64,000 bases of DNA, taken from Meloidogyne chitwoodi. Taxonomy: Eukaryota > Nematoda > Chromadorea > Rhabditida > Meloidogynidae. Numbering within the stretch: the first letter of the stretch is position 1; the number at the start of each line of letters is the position of its first letter. The position numbers and the translations under genes were made by a program. Under the pieces are notes generated by a model, which saw only the letters and a list, made by a program, of their open reading frames with translations, ran no database searches and had not been told where the DNA came from. The DNA is taken from contig JACZZP010000010.1 in assembly GCA_015183035.1 (NCBI GenBank), positions 744,001 to 808,000 of the forward strand, written 5' to 3'. Shown one piece after another: positions 10,620 to 25,600 of the stretch.

Positions 10620-13600
10620 GTAAAAAATTAAATTAATTAATTAATTAAATTAAAAAATTAATAAATAAATAAAATATATTTTATTTATTTATTTTTCTCT
10701 CTTTAATATTATATTAATATTTAAAATGCTACTCAATTTAATAATTGAAATATTTTTACAAATTATATTTTTAATTTTCAACTTAATCAAATTTCTTTAT
10801 TAAAATTAAAAAATTATTAAAAAATAGATTAATTATTTCAAATATATTTATTTATAATATCACAATATATATTCAAAAGTTTTATTATCACATTTATTTA
10901 TTTTTAATTCTTTTTTAATTTTATTAAATTATTTTCCCCATCCACCTCTCCAACGTCCTCCACCATCTCCTCTCCAACGTCCTCCACCATCTCCTCTCCA
11001 ACGTCCACCTCCTCCTCTCCATCTATTTCCTCCCCATCTCCATTGACGTTTCACACGATCTATTAATTAATAAAAATATTATTTAATTTTAAAGTTCAAA
11101 AAGTGAATTAATAAAAGAAATTTAGTCAACTTTCTTTTCTACAATAATTATTTTTTTACCTCACTAACTATATAATAAATTATTTAAAAATATATATTTA
11201 ATTTAATTAAAAATAAAAAACCTCCTAAAAATCCTTCCATTTCTTCCTCATCAGCATTAATTTCTGTTGTTAACATAAATCCAAAAATTAAAGCAATAAA
11301 TAACAGAAAAATTATTTGACGAGTAGAAAACATTTTTAAAATATTTTTAAAATTTCTGAAATTTTAAAATAATTATAAAAAAATATATATTTACTTAAAA
11401 ATAATATTAAATGTTTAAATATATTTAATTTGTATTTTCTCTTAGCTTTTAAATAAAAATAATTTTCTTTTTATAAAGGGGTGTTTCAGTTAAATGATCA
11501 AAAATAATAATAATAATGTTCGTTCTAATTAGCGAATATTTTTTTATTAATTATTATAATATTTTGAAAAAAATTCGGCGAATAAAATTTTAATAAAAAA
11601 TTAATTAATAAGCATAAATAAATAAAAACTCTTTCCTTTTCCTTTTTTTAATTTCTATTTTTATTTACTAAATAATTACTCCAAAGACCAAAAATAATAA
11701 TATAATTTTTAACTTAAGATGGAAATGGAATTTATTTAATAAATTAACTTTTAACAAAAATAAAAAATAATAATATAATGATCATTAAACAAATGGTAGT
11801 ACCTGATATTATTATTACTAATTATTGGGTAATTAATAAATAATTATTTTATAAAAAATAAATAAAATAATATTTTTAAATATATTAAATTAAAAAATAA
11901 ATAAATTATTTTTAAAATTTATTTTAATTTCCGTGAAAATGAGTAAACATAAAATTAAAAAATAAATAAATTATTTTTAAAATTAATTTCATTTAAACTT
12001 TTGTAAAGAAATAATGAATATGTAGTAGTACATATCAGTGTTTTTTAATTTGAGTCAGCTAAATCTTTATTTTCTTTAAATATTTTATTTTCTCAATTTT
12101 ATATTAAATATTTGTATTTATTATGAAAAAATAAATTATAAAATATTAAAAAAAATAAAATATAATTATTTTTAGAATGTTCATTTAAATGAATCTGTTA
12201 AATTAGAATGTGAATTGCAATGCCATACTTCCACTAAAATTAGTTGGACAAAGTTAGAAATTCTTTAAAATTATTAAATTAAAATTTAAATTAAAGAGAT
12301 GATAAAAAACTACTTTTAACAACATCTAGTGGTTATAAAACATCTTTTGATGGTAAAATAGCAAAATTAGAAATAAATAGAATGAATAAAGAAAAAGAAG
12401 GATTATATAAAATAATAGCAAATAGTGATTTTGGAGAAATACAAAATTCAGCAATAATTAAATTAGAAGAAAAAGAAGAAAAAGAAGAAGAAAAAATGGA
12501 ATTAGATATTAAAGAAGAAGAAAAAACAAGTAAAAAAAGACGTAAATCATCAAAATCACCAAAACCTCAAGATGGTGATGATGAACAAATTGTACCTGAA
12601 AAAAGAGTTCAAATTCATGTAAAATTAATTTTTATTTTATTTAAAATAAATAAATAAATAATTTTAATATATTTTTAAAATCTTTTTTAATTTTTCTTTA
12701 GAGTCCTTCTCCTTCTGTTGATGGTTCAACAATTGCTGAACATAAAGTTCCTACAAAAGTGGTTTGTCTTTTTTATTTTTAAATTAATTAATTAAATTAT
12801 TTATTTTGTTTAAATTACTTTATCATTCACTTAATAATATATTAAAAAATATAAAGAGGATTACAATTTAATTCTGACTATTTTTATTTTATTAAAATTT
12901 AGGTGATATATTTACTTTCTTTTTTATACTAAAATAAAATGAGTAAATAAATAAATAAAAAAGTTTTAACACAAACAAAAACTTTAAAAAAATTCGATAC
13001 ATTTTTTAAAAAACTTTATTTTATTTTATTGACTAAGAAAAATTTTAAAATTTTTTTTTAATATTTATAAATTAAATAAATTTTCCAATAATAAATCTTA
13101 AATTATGTTATTAAACAACAAAAATAATAATAAAGAAAAAAATAAAATTTTAACAAAATCTTTTTCTGAAAATAATTTTGAAGAAAATTCCTCATCTAAA
13201 ATTAAAGAAAAAAATAAAAATAAAATAAAAAAAGAAGAAGAATTTAATAAAAATAATCAAAGAAGAAGATTATCTAATGTTCATTTATTTATTTTAAGTA
13301 AAATTCCAAGTGGTCAGGCTAAAGAAAAATTTTTAAATGAATTAATAGATTATTCACCACCAATAAATAATAATAAAAATAATATTAATTTTATTCCTAA
13401 TAATCAACAAAGTAGAAATTCTTTGGTAAGATAATAAATAAAAAAAAAGTGCTCCCGGAAAATTGAGCAGTAAAAAACTTTCAAGAAAATACAAAAATAC
13501 TTGAAAAATAAATAAATCTTTTTATATATTTTTGTATTTTCTTGCAAGTTTTTTTTACTTTTTCTTCACTGCCCAATTTTCCTAGCACGAAAAAAAGAAT

Positions 13601-16600
13601 TAATTAATTAATTATTAATTTTATTCAAAAAATTTATTTTATTTTTAGCATTTTTAATGTTTTTAGAAGAAGAAAAAAAGTAAAAGATTAATTATATTTT
13701 TTAAACTATATTTATTTATTTTTAAGTAAGAAGTGTCTGTTTGTGTTAACACTAATTGATTTATTATTTTAAGAACATTTTTTTTGGAAAAGTTAAAGGA
13801 AGTAAATTAATTTAATAAAAATAATTTAAATTTATTTTTTTATTTGTTTTTATTAAAATAATATAATTAATTTATTTAAAAATAATTAAGGTAATAACAG
13901 GAGAAGATGGAATTCCTTCTTCAGGACTTAAAATTCCCCCAGAAAGACGTAAAGAATTAATGAAAATGTGTGGAGGAGGAGATGAGTCTGAAGAAGATAT
14001 TACAGAATCTATTTCTGAACAACCACCTTTAAAAAAAGATTTAAAAAAGCCTTCTGTTACAATTAATGAACCTCTTCTTCAAAAATCATCAAAAAATGGG
14101 GTAAGCAAAATTAAAAAAAATAAAATTAAATTAAGAGAATTTTAAAAATAAGAATTAATTAAAAAAAAAATAACCTTTTTTTTAAGTTTTATTTTTATTT
14201 TGCAGTGAAAAATATATGTTTTAAAAGAATTTTAGTTAAATAAATATTTTATGTTAATTTTTATTTTATTTATTTTCTTAATATTTAATTTATTAATTAA
14301 TTTAAAAAAATAATATAATTTTTATTAAAATAAACACTTTGGTGTGTTTCTATTTTCTTTTATTCTTTATTTAAAAATTAAAAAAAAATTAATTTTCTTA
14401 GCACAGCTGTTAACATAAATAAATAAATAAATATTATCTCTAAACTATTTTCTTTAAAACTCTGTGATCTATTCATTTATTTATTTTTTCTTTTTTTAAA
14501 TTCTTTTTCAATTACCTCTTATCATTTATTTAAAAAAAGGGTTAAATATATCCTTCAATAAATGTTTTTTTTATTAAAAAAAAATATTTTCACCTTTTTT
14601 TAAATTAAAGAAAAGAGAAAAAGCAATTTGATCTTTTCTTTTACAAAAAATATTAGTACCTGATTTATCAATATTTAATAAATTCTTTTTTTTTTCTTTT
14701 TGTTTGCCAAAAAAACAATGCAACAACCTTTTTATTTAAATAAATAAATAAATTGATTTTATTTTTTAAATATCTACTCTTTTTTAAATTAATTATATTC
14801 TTTGATTTTTATTAAAAATTAAAGTTCTATTAATTTTCATTTTATTTAAAATTTATTTAAATTTATTTAAAAAAATAAATAAATTATGCCAAATAAAATG
14901 ATTAGAACAGAATCAAGAAAACAACAACCTTCTACTTCTTCTTCCCTTTCACTCTCTTATACGGTAAATAAATTAAATATTAAAATTCTGAAATTCTAAA
15001 AACTTATTAAAATACCCTAAAACTCTCCTACTAATTATTTAACTAAAAACATTTTAATTAATAAAATAAAAAATAAATAAATAAAAAAGGCTTCTTCTTC
15101 TTCTTATCCTTTAAAAAAAAGAATGGCTACATCAATAAAAATGAGTCCACCAATATCTCTTATTAAACAACAAAAAGATTCTTTATTAAATAATGATGAA
15201 AACCAAAATAATAATAATAATAATAATAAATTAGAATATAAAATTAGGCCAAATAAAAATTCTTCTAAACGTTTGTATGATTCTAGATATGAAAATCCAA
15301 AAGGATTAAGAGGAACTACTTTAATAGAATTAAAACAAACATCAATTAGAATAAAAGGATCCCCTTCCCCTAAAAGAGAAAAAATTGAACAAAATAATAA
15401 TTATTATAATTATAATGATGAGGTTATTTTTTAATAAAAAAATAAAATTTAAATTTTATTTTTTAATTCCTAAATTTTTTATTTTTTAATTAATTAATTC
15501 TTTTATTTTCTTTTTTATTTAAAAAAATTAGACAAATATCTTTTTTAAAAAATTAATTAAATTATTTAATTAATCATAAAAAATTCTAATCTTTTTTTAC
15601 AATACACATATTTTCTAAATTTTTTAAAAATAATTATTAAATATTTTATTTATTTTTTCTAATATTTTAAAAAATCATTATTTTTATTTCTTTTATTTAA
15701 TTACTTCATTTTATTTAAATAATCTTTTTTCTATTTTTAATTATATTTTCTTTTCAATTAATTAATTTATTAATTTTGTTTTTATATGTTTTACAGGAAA
15801 ATGAAAAAACACCAAAAATGGTTCAAGTTGGTCTCAGAAAAAAAGCTTCAACTACAACAAATTTAAACTTAAATAAAGATAAACAAATAAATGAAGAAGT
15901 AAGTTTTTTAAATTATTTTTTATTAAAATACTTTATTTTATTCTTCTTCTCTTCTCTTCTTTATTTATTAAATTAATTCTTTTGTTTTTTTTAAATATTT
16001 TGTTATTTATTTTAGTTAATTTATTTATTTAATTTATTTTGTTTTTTTTAAGAATGCAATTGAATTTTGTTATTTATTATTTATTTATTTTTTTTTTTAT
16101 TTCCTGTTCTAATTGAATGATGTAATATATCTAGGTATATCTTTATTTATAATTTAATTAGATTGTATTAATAATTAAATTTTAATTTATTGATTTTCCC
16201 AAAAAAAAATTAATTTTAAAATTGTTATTTTCAAAGAAAATATTAATTATTTTTAATAATAATAAAAAATATATTTTTTCGGCAAATCAATTTAAAGATT
16301 AAAAATAAATGATCAATTAGTCATTTTTTGTTTACCTTTTTTTTAATTTATAAGAAGAGATTTGATTCTTTTTTTGTTAATTATTTGGCTTCAAGTCTTT
16401 TTTAGTTGCTCTTATAAAAATTATTTATTTTACTTTTTTTTTTTTAATTTTTGAAAGTGGCCACTCTTCTGTTTTATATTAATTTACTAAAAATAAATAA
16501 TTTTAAAAAAATGAGTAACATTTAAAATTATAAAAAATTAAGAAATTCAATCAAATTATTTAATTAAAAAAGAATATTTTTATTTTATTAAAATAATAAA

Positions 16601-19600
16601 AATAAAATAATTTGATTGAATAAAATTAAATTATTTAAAAAATAACCTAAAAATGGACCAATCATTAAATAAAAAACAGAAAGAAAAGTCAAAATCAAAA
16701 TCTCCAACACCAACACCTATTTCTGATGAAAAAAGGCGTTCAAGTACCCTTAGACAATTAGAAGGCCTTCAAGTTGGTAAAAAACGTGAACAACATGAAT
16801 TTCAAGGAATTCAATTAAAAAGAGTTTCAAAAACTAAAAAAGAAGATAAAAAAGAAGAAATGGAAAGACCAGATTTAAAAAGAATAGAAAAAGCTTCAGA
16901 AAAGAGAGTTTCAATTCCTGAAGAGGAAACAGATTTAATTAGAAGAGATTCTTTACATCCTGAATGGAATGCTAGAGAAGCTACTGAATTAGAAGAATAT
17001 CAAAAAAGAGCAAACATAAGGGTATTTTTAATAATAAACTTTTCTTAAAGTTTATTATTTTCTTTTTCTCTAACATTCTCTTATATTTTCTTTATCTTTT
17101 TTATATTATTTTGTTTTTATTAAATTAATTATTTAATAAATTAATTTAGAGGAGAAGTAGTGTTGATATGAGAAGAGAGTCAGTTTCTGATGTTTTAGAA
17201 AGACCACCTGTACCATTAAAAGAAATTGGAAAGAGTGGAACTCCAGCACGTATTGTTGAAATACCTGAAAATGTTACTGTTGTTGAAAGTAGGGAAAATT
17301 AATTTTAATATTTTTTATTTATTTTTAAAATTAATTTAATAATAATAATTTAAAAAAATAATAAAATAATTTAAAAAATAAATTAAAGATGAAGTAGCAA
17401 TATTCAAATGTATAGTAGAGGGAAATCCAGCCCCAACATTTGTTTGGAAAAAAGGAGGAAGAGATGTTCCATTAACTGGAAGAGTTCGTTGTAACACAGA
17501 TGGTGAAACTGGGTCAATTAGTTTAATAATTGGCAAATGTAGACATCAAGATGAAGATGATTATTCTTTACAAGTTTCTAATAAAAATGGATCAGATTCT
17601 GCTTCAGCTAAATTATTAGTTACTTCTGGAATTGAATCAAATTTAGATTTTAGAGCAACACTTAAAAAAAGAGAAACAAGTATTTCAGAAAAACAAAAAC
17701 AAGATAGTCAAGATTTTTCAAGAAGTGAAGCTGATAGAAGGTTAAAAATAAATAAATATTTTAAAATATTTTAAATTTTAAGAGCTTCAATATTTACTGG
17801 AAAACGTGAAGAACGTTGGGTAGAACCATTACCTGATAAAGCTCATTTTCAACAACAAGTAAATAAAATAGCTCAATTAAAATGTATTTATTCTCGTCCA
17901 AATGCTAAAGTTAGATGGATGAAAGACAGAAAAGAAATATTTTCTGGAGGACTTAAATATAAAATTTTAATTGAAAAACAGGCAATAACATTAGTTATTA
18001 ATAATCCAGACCCAGATGATAGCGGAAAATATACTTGTGAAGCAAATGGAATTCCAACACATTCTATGGTAATTTTTTAATTAAATTTTAAATTTAAAAT
18101 TAAAAAATAAAAAGGTAACAGTTGAAGAACCTCCAATGAAATATAATTTTTTGGTTCCTTTGCCAAATACAATGGAAATATATAGAACAAAACAAGGAAT
18201 TCTAACTTGTAAACTTAACAGTGCTCGTGCCCCTCTTGTTTGGCATAGGGGAGGAAAACCAATTGACCCGTAAGTTTTTTTGATTAGATTATTTTATTTT
18301 ATTATTTTTTAGAAATGATCCTCGTTTTATTATTGAAAAAGATACAACAGGACGTTTTACAATAACAATAAAAGTTGTTGAACAAATAGATCAAGCAGAA
18401 TGGACTGCTTTTGTTAGTAAAGATGTCTTATCAAAATGTAATGTTTACGTAGAAGAGCCAAGAGATACTTTTGTTGTTCCATTAAAATCACAAAGAGCAA
18501 ACGAAAAAGAAAATGCAACATTTGAATGTGATACTAATGATAAAGATATTGAAGTAGAATGGTTTCATGATGGAATTAAAATTAAAATGGATGGTGCTCA
18601 TTTTAAGGTATTAAAGAAGAAAAAGATAATTATTTTATTATTTTTTTAAATAATTTTAAGGAAGAAAAAGTTGGAAGAAAACGTCGTTTAATAATAACAG
18701 GTGTTAAAATAGAAGATCATGGTGAATATAAATGTACAACAAAAGATGATAAAACAATGGCACAATTAATTGTTGATCCTTTAAATAAATTTATTGTAAA
18801 ATTAGAAGATAAAGAAGTTTTTGAAAAAGAAGATGTTAATTTAAAATGTGAGACAAAAGATACTAGAACACCTGGACAATGGTTTAGAAATGGAAAATCA
18901 ATTAGTTCAATGCCTGGTTCTAAATATGAATTTCAATCAAGAAGTGGTGTTCACACAATGAAAATTAGTAAAATTGAAATGGTATTTATTTTTTAAAATT
19001 AAGAATTTATTTATTTAATTATTTTAAGAATGAAGCGGATCGTTATGAAGTAGAAGTAGCTGGACTTAAAGGTTCTTGTAATGTTACAGTTTTAGAAGCT
19101 GAAAGAAAACCAGTAATTAATTGGAAACCTCAAAAAATTGAATGTGAAGCAGGAAAAGAAAAAAGAGTAAAAATACCTTTTCAAGTAAAAGGTACTCGTC
19201 GAGGAGATCCAAAACCAATACTTTTAAAAAATGGAAAGCCTGTAGATTTGGATAAAATGAAGGATTTAGTTGAAGTAAAATTTATTTATTTTTTTCAAAT
19301 TTTAAATAAATTTTTGGATTCTCTATAGTACATAGGGGGTATCTGAAGTCCTTTATTTTTTCCTAAAATAAATTTAAAAATAAAATTAAGAAAATAAATA
19401 TTTATTTTTAAAGGTTGTAATTAATGGAGATATTGCTGAAATTATTTTCAAAAATCCTCAGAAAGGTGACGCTGCTAAATGGGCATTAAAACTAGAAAAT
19501 ACTGGTGGAGAATCTGCTTTAGCTCCATTTGAGTTAATTGTTAGAGATAAACCTAAAGTGCCAAAAGGACCTTTGGAAACGACAGATGTTACTTCTGAAA

Positions 19601-22600
19601 GTTGTAAATTGAAATGGAAACCTGCTGACCCAGATGAAATGGCCCCAACACGTGGATATATTGTTGAAATGCAAGATGGGCGTGGAGGTCCTTGGAAAAA
19701 AATTGGAGAAACTAAAGGAACTGAATTTCCTGTTAATGGATTAAAAGAACATGGAGAATATAAATTTAGAATTAAAGCATTTAATGAAATTGGAGAATCT
19801 GATCCTCTTGTTGGAGAAACTATTCTTGCTAAAAATCCTTATACGGTAGAATTGAAAATTAAAAATTATATTTGAACATTTTTTTCTTCAATTTTTAGGT
19901 CCCAGGTAAACCTAAAAATATGCAAGCAGCAGATATTGATGCTAATTCACTCACATTGCAATGGGACCCACCAGAATCTGATGGTGGTGCTCCTGTTGAA
20001 TCTTATATTATTGAACGACGTGATAAATCTGACAAGGATTGGGCTAAACTTAATGAAATTCCTGCACAAGGAGCTGGAAAACATTCAATGGTAGATGACA
20101 AAGTAGTTGAAGGAAAAGAATATTATTATCGAGTTCGTGCTGTTAACAAAGCTGGGCCAGGTGATCCTTGTGACCACGGAAAGCCTTTCAAGATTGCAGC
20201 AAAACCTGGTTTTTTTTTAATTTTAATGGGAAAAAATAAATAAAAGGGGAAACGTGTTTTTTAAATTTATAGTCAAGTACTGTAACAACTCTCCTCAATA
20301 AATATTTTTTTTAATTTTATAGCAACTCCTCAATTTACTTCTGGGGGAATTCAAGACCAACGTCTTCATGTTGGAGAAACTATCAAATATGAAGTTGGCA
20401 TCTCTGGATCACCCCTTCCAGAAGTTAGCTGGACAGTCAATGGAAAGCCTTTAAAAGCTGGTGGCCGTGTAAAAATCAGTACAGAAAAAGGAAAAACTGT
20501 TCTCAAAATTGAAGATGCACAACGCTCAGATTCTGGAAAATTTTGTATAAAATTAAAAAATAAAAGTGGAGAAGTTCAATCTGAAGCAAATGTTACTGTT
20601 GTTGGAAGGCCAGATCCTCCACAAGGACCTTTAGAAGTTAGCGATATTTGTAAAGATGGGGCAACGTTAAACTGGAAGCCACCTTTGGATGATGGTGGTG
20701 AACCTTTGACTGGTTATATTATTGAAGCACAGGCAAGTGTTTTTAATTAAAATAAAAGATTTGTGTTCTATAAATAAAAAATAAATTAAATTTTAAAGGA
20801 TGTAGATGGAGGCAGTAAATTTGTTCCAATTGGCAAGTGTGGTCCCGATGAAACTCAATTAAAAGTTAAAGGACTCAAAGACAAAGGGAATTATAAATTC
20901 CGAGTAAAAGCAGTTAATAAAGAAGGAGAATCAGAACCATTGGGAACAGATAAACATTATCAAATTAAAGATCCTTTTGATGAGCCAGGAAAGCCTGGAA
21001 GACCTCAAGTCACTGATGTTGATGCTGATAAAGTTTCTCTCAAATGGGATCCTCCAATGAAAGATGGAGGTGCTCCAATAGAGAAATATGTTGTTGAAAT
21101 GAGAGATCCTAAAAGTAAAGATTGGGTAGAAGTAGCAACTTCTCAAAAACCTGAAGCTACAATTAAAGGACTTGAAACAGGGAAAGAATATCAATTTAGA
21201 GTAAAGGCAGTCAATAAGGCTGGTCCTGGACAGCCTAGTGAGCCTTGTGAAAAGGTTTTGGTGGAACCTAAATTTGGTTGGTTATTTTTCTTTTTTTGTA
21301 AAAAAGAAAGGAAAATTTAATTTTTAGTTAAACCATGGCTTGATCATGATGGAATGAAAAATTTGGTAGTTCGTGCAGGTCAAACTGCTCGATGGACTGT
21401 GAAGGTATTTAATTAATAAATTTACAAATTTTTTAAATAAAAATTAAAAAATTGTTTTAGTTCAATGGAAAACCTGCCCCTGACGTTTTTTGGTCTAAAA
21501 ATGGTCAGCCAATAACTGATCAAAGTGGTGCCATTCAAATTGATGTGAAAAAGAATGATCATACAATTCTTTGTATTCCTGCTGCTGTTCGTGCCGATAG
21601 AGGCAGATATACTCTTAAAGTAAAAAATAAAACAGGCGAAGATTCTGCTGAGGCTGATTTGACAGTCTTAGACAAACCTGGAAAGCCACGAGGGCCATTA
21701 GAAGTGAGTAATGTAACAGAGGAAGGATGCAACTTGGAATGGAAGCCCCCAGAAGATGGTAAGTTTTTATAGCAATTTTATTATTTTTTTAAATAAATAC
21801 TATGTTCAATACTGAGTTATTAGATTTTAACTCTCAGATATACAGAAAAACTTTGAATTATACCGACTTTCACAGAATTGGATAAGATAGAGATTTTAGC
21901 TTCTTTTCTTCATTTAAATTTATAAATTAAAAATAATTTTATTAAGATGGAGGAGAGCCTATTGAATATTACGAAGTTGAAAAACTAGATGCGGATACTG
22001 GCCGTTGGACACCCTGTGCAAAAGTTAAAGATTGCAAGGCTGATGTAAAAGGTCTTCAAAAGGGAAAGCAATACCAGTTTAGAGTAAAGGCTGTTAATAA
22101 AGAAGGCCAATCAGAACCTCTTATCGGAGATCAATCAATAATAGCTAAAAATCCTTATGATGTTCCAGGAAAATGTGGAGCTCCAGATATTGGTTTGTTG
22201 TGTTTTAATTTTCTTTTAATATTTTTAAAGTTGATTGGGACGAGAAAAGTGCTCAATTAGCATGGGATCCGCCAACTCATGATGGTGGTGCTCCAATTGA
22301 AGATTATATAGTAGAAAAAAAGAATAAACATGATAGAGACTGGAAGGAATGTGCACGTATTGGTAAGGGGTTTTGCTTAAATTTTAGTTTAAAATTTAAT
22401 ATTTTAAGGTGGCCCAACACCGAATGCAACAATAAAAGGACTTAAAGAAGGTGAAGAATATGAGTTCCGTGTCCGTGCTGTCAATAAAGCAGGGCCTGGT
22501 CAACCATCTGATCCAAGTCGAAAACTTCTCGTCAAGCCAAGACATCAAGCTCCAAGAATTGATAGATCTGCGATGAAAGCTATAACAATTAAAGTTGGAC

Positions 22601-25600
22601 AATCTTTAGATTTTAATGTTCCAGTCACTGGAGAACCTCCACCTGAAAAGACATGGACAATAAATGGAAAGCCTATTGATGATGATGCTAAAATACGTGT
22701 TACAAATGAAGATTATAAAACAAATTTAGCATTAAGAAATGCGACACGTGAACATGCTGGTACTTATTTACTTGTTGCAACAAATAAAAATGGAACAGAT
22801 CAGTATGGAGTTGAGGTAATAATTAATTTTGATTTTTAATAATTATTCTAAAAATAAACTTAAATTATTGCTTAAATTATTAGTCTTAAATTCTCTCATA
22901 TCTCCAATCTTAATTTAAGGTTACTGTACTTGGTCGTCCCTCAGCCCCTGAAGGTCCATTGGAAGTAAAAGACGTATTTGAGGACCGTGCTACACTTTCA
23001 TGGAAAGCACCTCTTGATGATGGTGGAATGCCTATTGATCATTATGAAGTAGAAAAAATGGATTTGGCCACTGGTAGATGGGTACCTTGTGGTCGATGTA
23101 CAGAGCCAGGAATGACAGTAGAAAATCTTCAGCCTGGACATCAATATCAGTTTAGAGTACGAGCTGTAAACAAAGAAGGTTGTTAATTTTGGGAAGATGA
23201 TAAGTATGTATTTATCTTTTTTTTTAAAGGTGAATCTGATCCTTTGATCACCAAAGACCCAACATTGGCAAAAAATCCTTTTGATGTTCCTGGCAAAATG
23301 GAAAAACCACAAGTGACTGATTGGGATGCTGATCATGTTGATCTTGCTTGGAAACCTCCATCAAGTGATGGTGGCTCACCTATTGAAGAATATTTAATTG
23401 AAAAGAAAGATGCCACTACTGGTAAATGGACTGAAGCTTTACACGTTCCTTCTGACCAATTAAATGCTACAATTCCTGGTCTTCGTCAAGGAGAGGAATA
23501 TCAATTTAGAATAACAGCAAAAAATAAAGGAGGTCTTGGAGAACCATCTGACCCAACTGATCCAGTTATAGCAAAGGCAAGAAATCTTGCTCCTAAAATT
23601 CACAGAGAAGATCTAAGCGATACTGTTCTACGTTCTGGCCAAGATGTTAAATTTAATGTGAATATTGATGGAGAACCCCCACCTAAAGTTACTTGGACAT
23701 TTGAGGGAAAGCCTCTTCCTGAATGTGCAAATGTTCAAGATCAAGATTATTTGAGCAAATTTGCTTTGGTAAAACCAACAAGAGCACAAAGTGGAAAATA
23801 CACAATAACAGCAACAAATCCAAATGGAACAGATTCTGTTACTATTCAAATTGATGTTAAAGGAAGACCAACTGCACCTAAAGGTCCATTGGAAGTTAGT
23901 GATGTTTTTGAAAATAAAATGACTTTGGATTGGAAACCACCTGAGGATGATGGTGGAGAGCCTATTTCTCATTATGAGGTAGAGAGGCAAGATCCTCGAG
24001 ATGGAATTTGGGTGCCATGTGGGACAACATCAGAGCCTCACATGATTGTTGATGGACTTTCAAAAGGTTCAAACTACAAGTTTCGTGTTAAGGTAATTTA
24101 ATTATTTTTTTATTTTTTAAAAGATTATTGACAAAATATTTAATAAATCTTAATAAAAATATTTTTATAATTATAGGCAGTAAACGCTGAAGGAAAATCT
24201 GATCCATTAGAAACAGAAAAAGCAACACAAGCCAAAAATCCTTACGAACGACCAGATAAACCTAATGCACCTGAACTTGTTGATTGGGATGCTGACCATG
24301 TTGATCTTAAATGGGACCCACCAGCTAATGACGGCGGAGCCCCAATTGAACAATTTATTATAGAAAAACGTTCAAAGTATGGCCGCTGGGAACCTGCACT
24401 TACAACGGATGGTCCAACAAATGCAGGAACAGTTGATGGGCTAACAAAAGGAGAGGAATATGAATTTAGAGTTATTGCTGTAAATAAAGGAGGACCTAGT
24501 GAGCCTTCTGACCCTACTAGACCTGTTGTAGCTAAACCGAGAAATGGTAAATACTATAAATAATTTATTTGGTCAATCTAATGGAAATATTTAGCTTTCT
24601 TTTTTTGACTTTTTCTTAATTCTAAATAAATATATTTAATATTAATATTTTTCCAGTTCCACCAAAAATTGGCGAACTTAAACCTCTTCGTCTTCACGCT
24701 GGCCAGATGATTAACTTTGATGTTCCTGTAGAAGGAGAACCTCTTCCAAAAGTTAGCTGGTTCGGTCCCGATGGCTCAGAACTTCATGCTGGTCCAAAAA
24801 TGAGAGTAGAACATGATGAGGAGTCAAGACGAGCAAAACTTCAAATTAAAGGCACTGACAGAAGTCACAGTGGTGAATATAAGATTCGGGCAGTTAATGA
24901 TAATGGAGAGGCTGAACAGAGTGTTAGAGTTGATGTTATTGGTATTTTTAAATTTTTATTTTTTAAATTTACATTTTTTAAAAATATTTTTAGATAAACC
25001 TTCATCTCCTGAGGGTCCTCTCAATGTAACGGACATTCATGCAGATAACTGTACTATTGATTGGAAACCCCCACTTGACGATGGTGGTTCTCCTATAGAA
25101 TGTTATCAGATAGAAAAAATGGATCCTAGCACTGGCCGTTGGGTAAAAGCAGGCAAAACTTCTGGGCCAGAATGTTCATTTAAAGTAGATGGCCTAACAC
25201 CTGGACATGATTATAAATTTCGTGTTTCTGCAATAAATGCTGAAGGAGAATCTGAACCACTTGAGACAGAACATAAAATAACTGCTAAGGAACCATTTGA
25301 TGCACCTGGAAAGCCTGGAAAAGTTTGTTTTTATTTATTTTTATTTCAACATTTCCCATTAAAGTAAAATTAATTCTTAAATTTATTTTAGCCAGAGCTT
25401 GTTGATTGGGACAAAGAACACGTTGAATTAAAATGGGAACCTCCGACTGAGGATGGTGGTGCCCCTATTGAGGAATACGTTGTAGAAATGCGTGACAAAT
25501 TTTCTCCTCAATGGAAACCAGTTAAAACAGTACCAGCTAGTGGAACACCTCAGGCTTCTGTTGATGGATTACAAGAAGGAGAGGAATATGAATTTCGAGT

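Larger units (their letters stand above)
12762..13890 (+). other. Twitchin linker intron with an alternative first exon and an inverted repeat
   Basis: Apart from the exon at 13105-13425 and the inverted repeat at 13449-13588, this 1.1 kb is AT-rich without recognised features. Confidence 0.5.
15899..17149 (+). other. Twitchin linker intron with inverted repeat and a further first-exon candidate
   Basis: AT-rich. It holds a 16-bp inverted repeat (16546-16620) and the open exon 16653-17021. Confidence 0.45.

Noticed and set aside
21752..21951. 7-bp direct repeat AAGATGG at the ends of the intron 21759-21946
   Set aside because: It arises from repeated Glu-Asp-Asp-Gly-Gly codons of the FN3 motif; the repeat is offset from the splice sites, and removing one copy would delete a conserved Asp.
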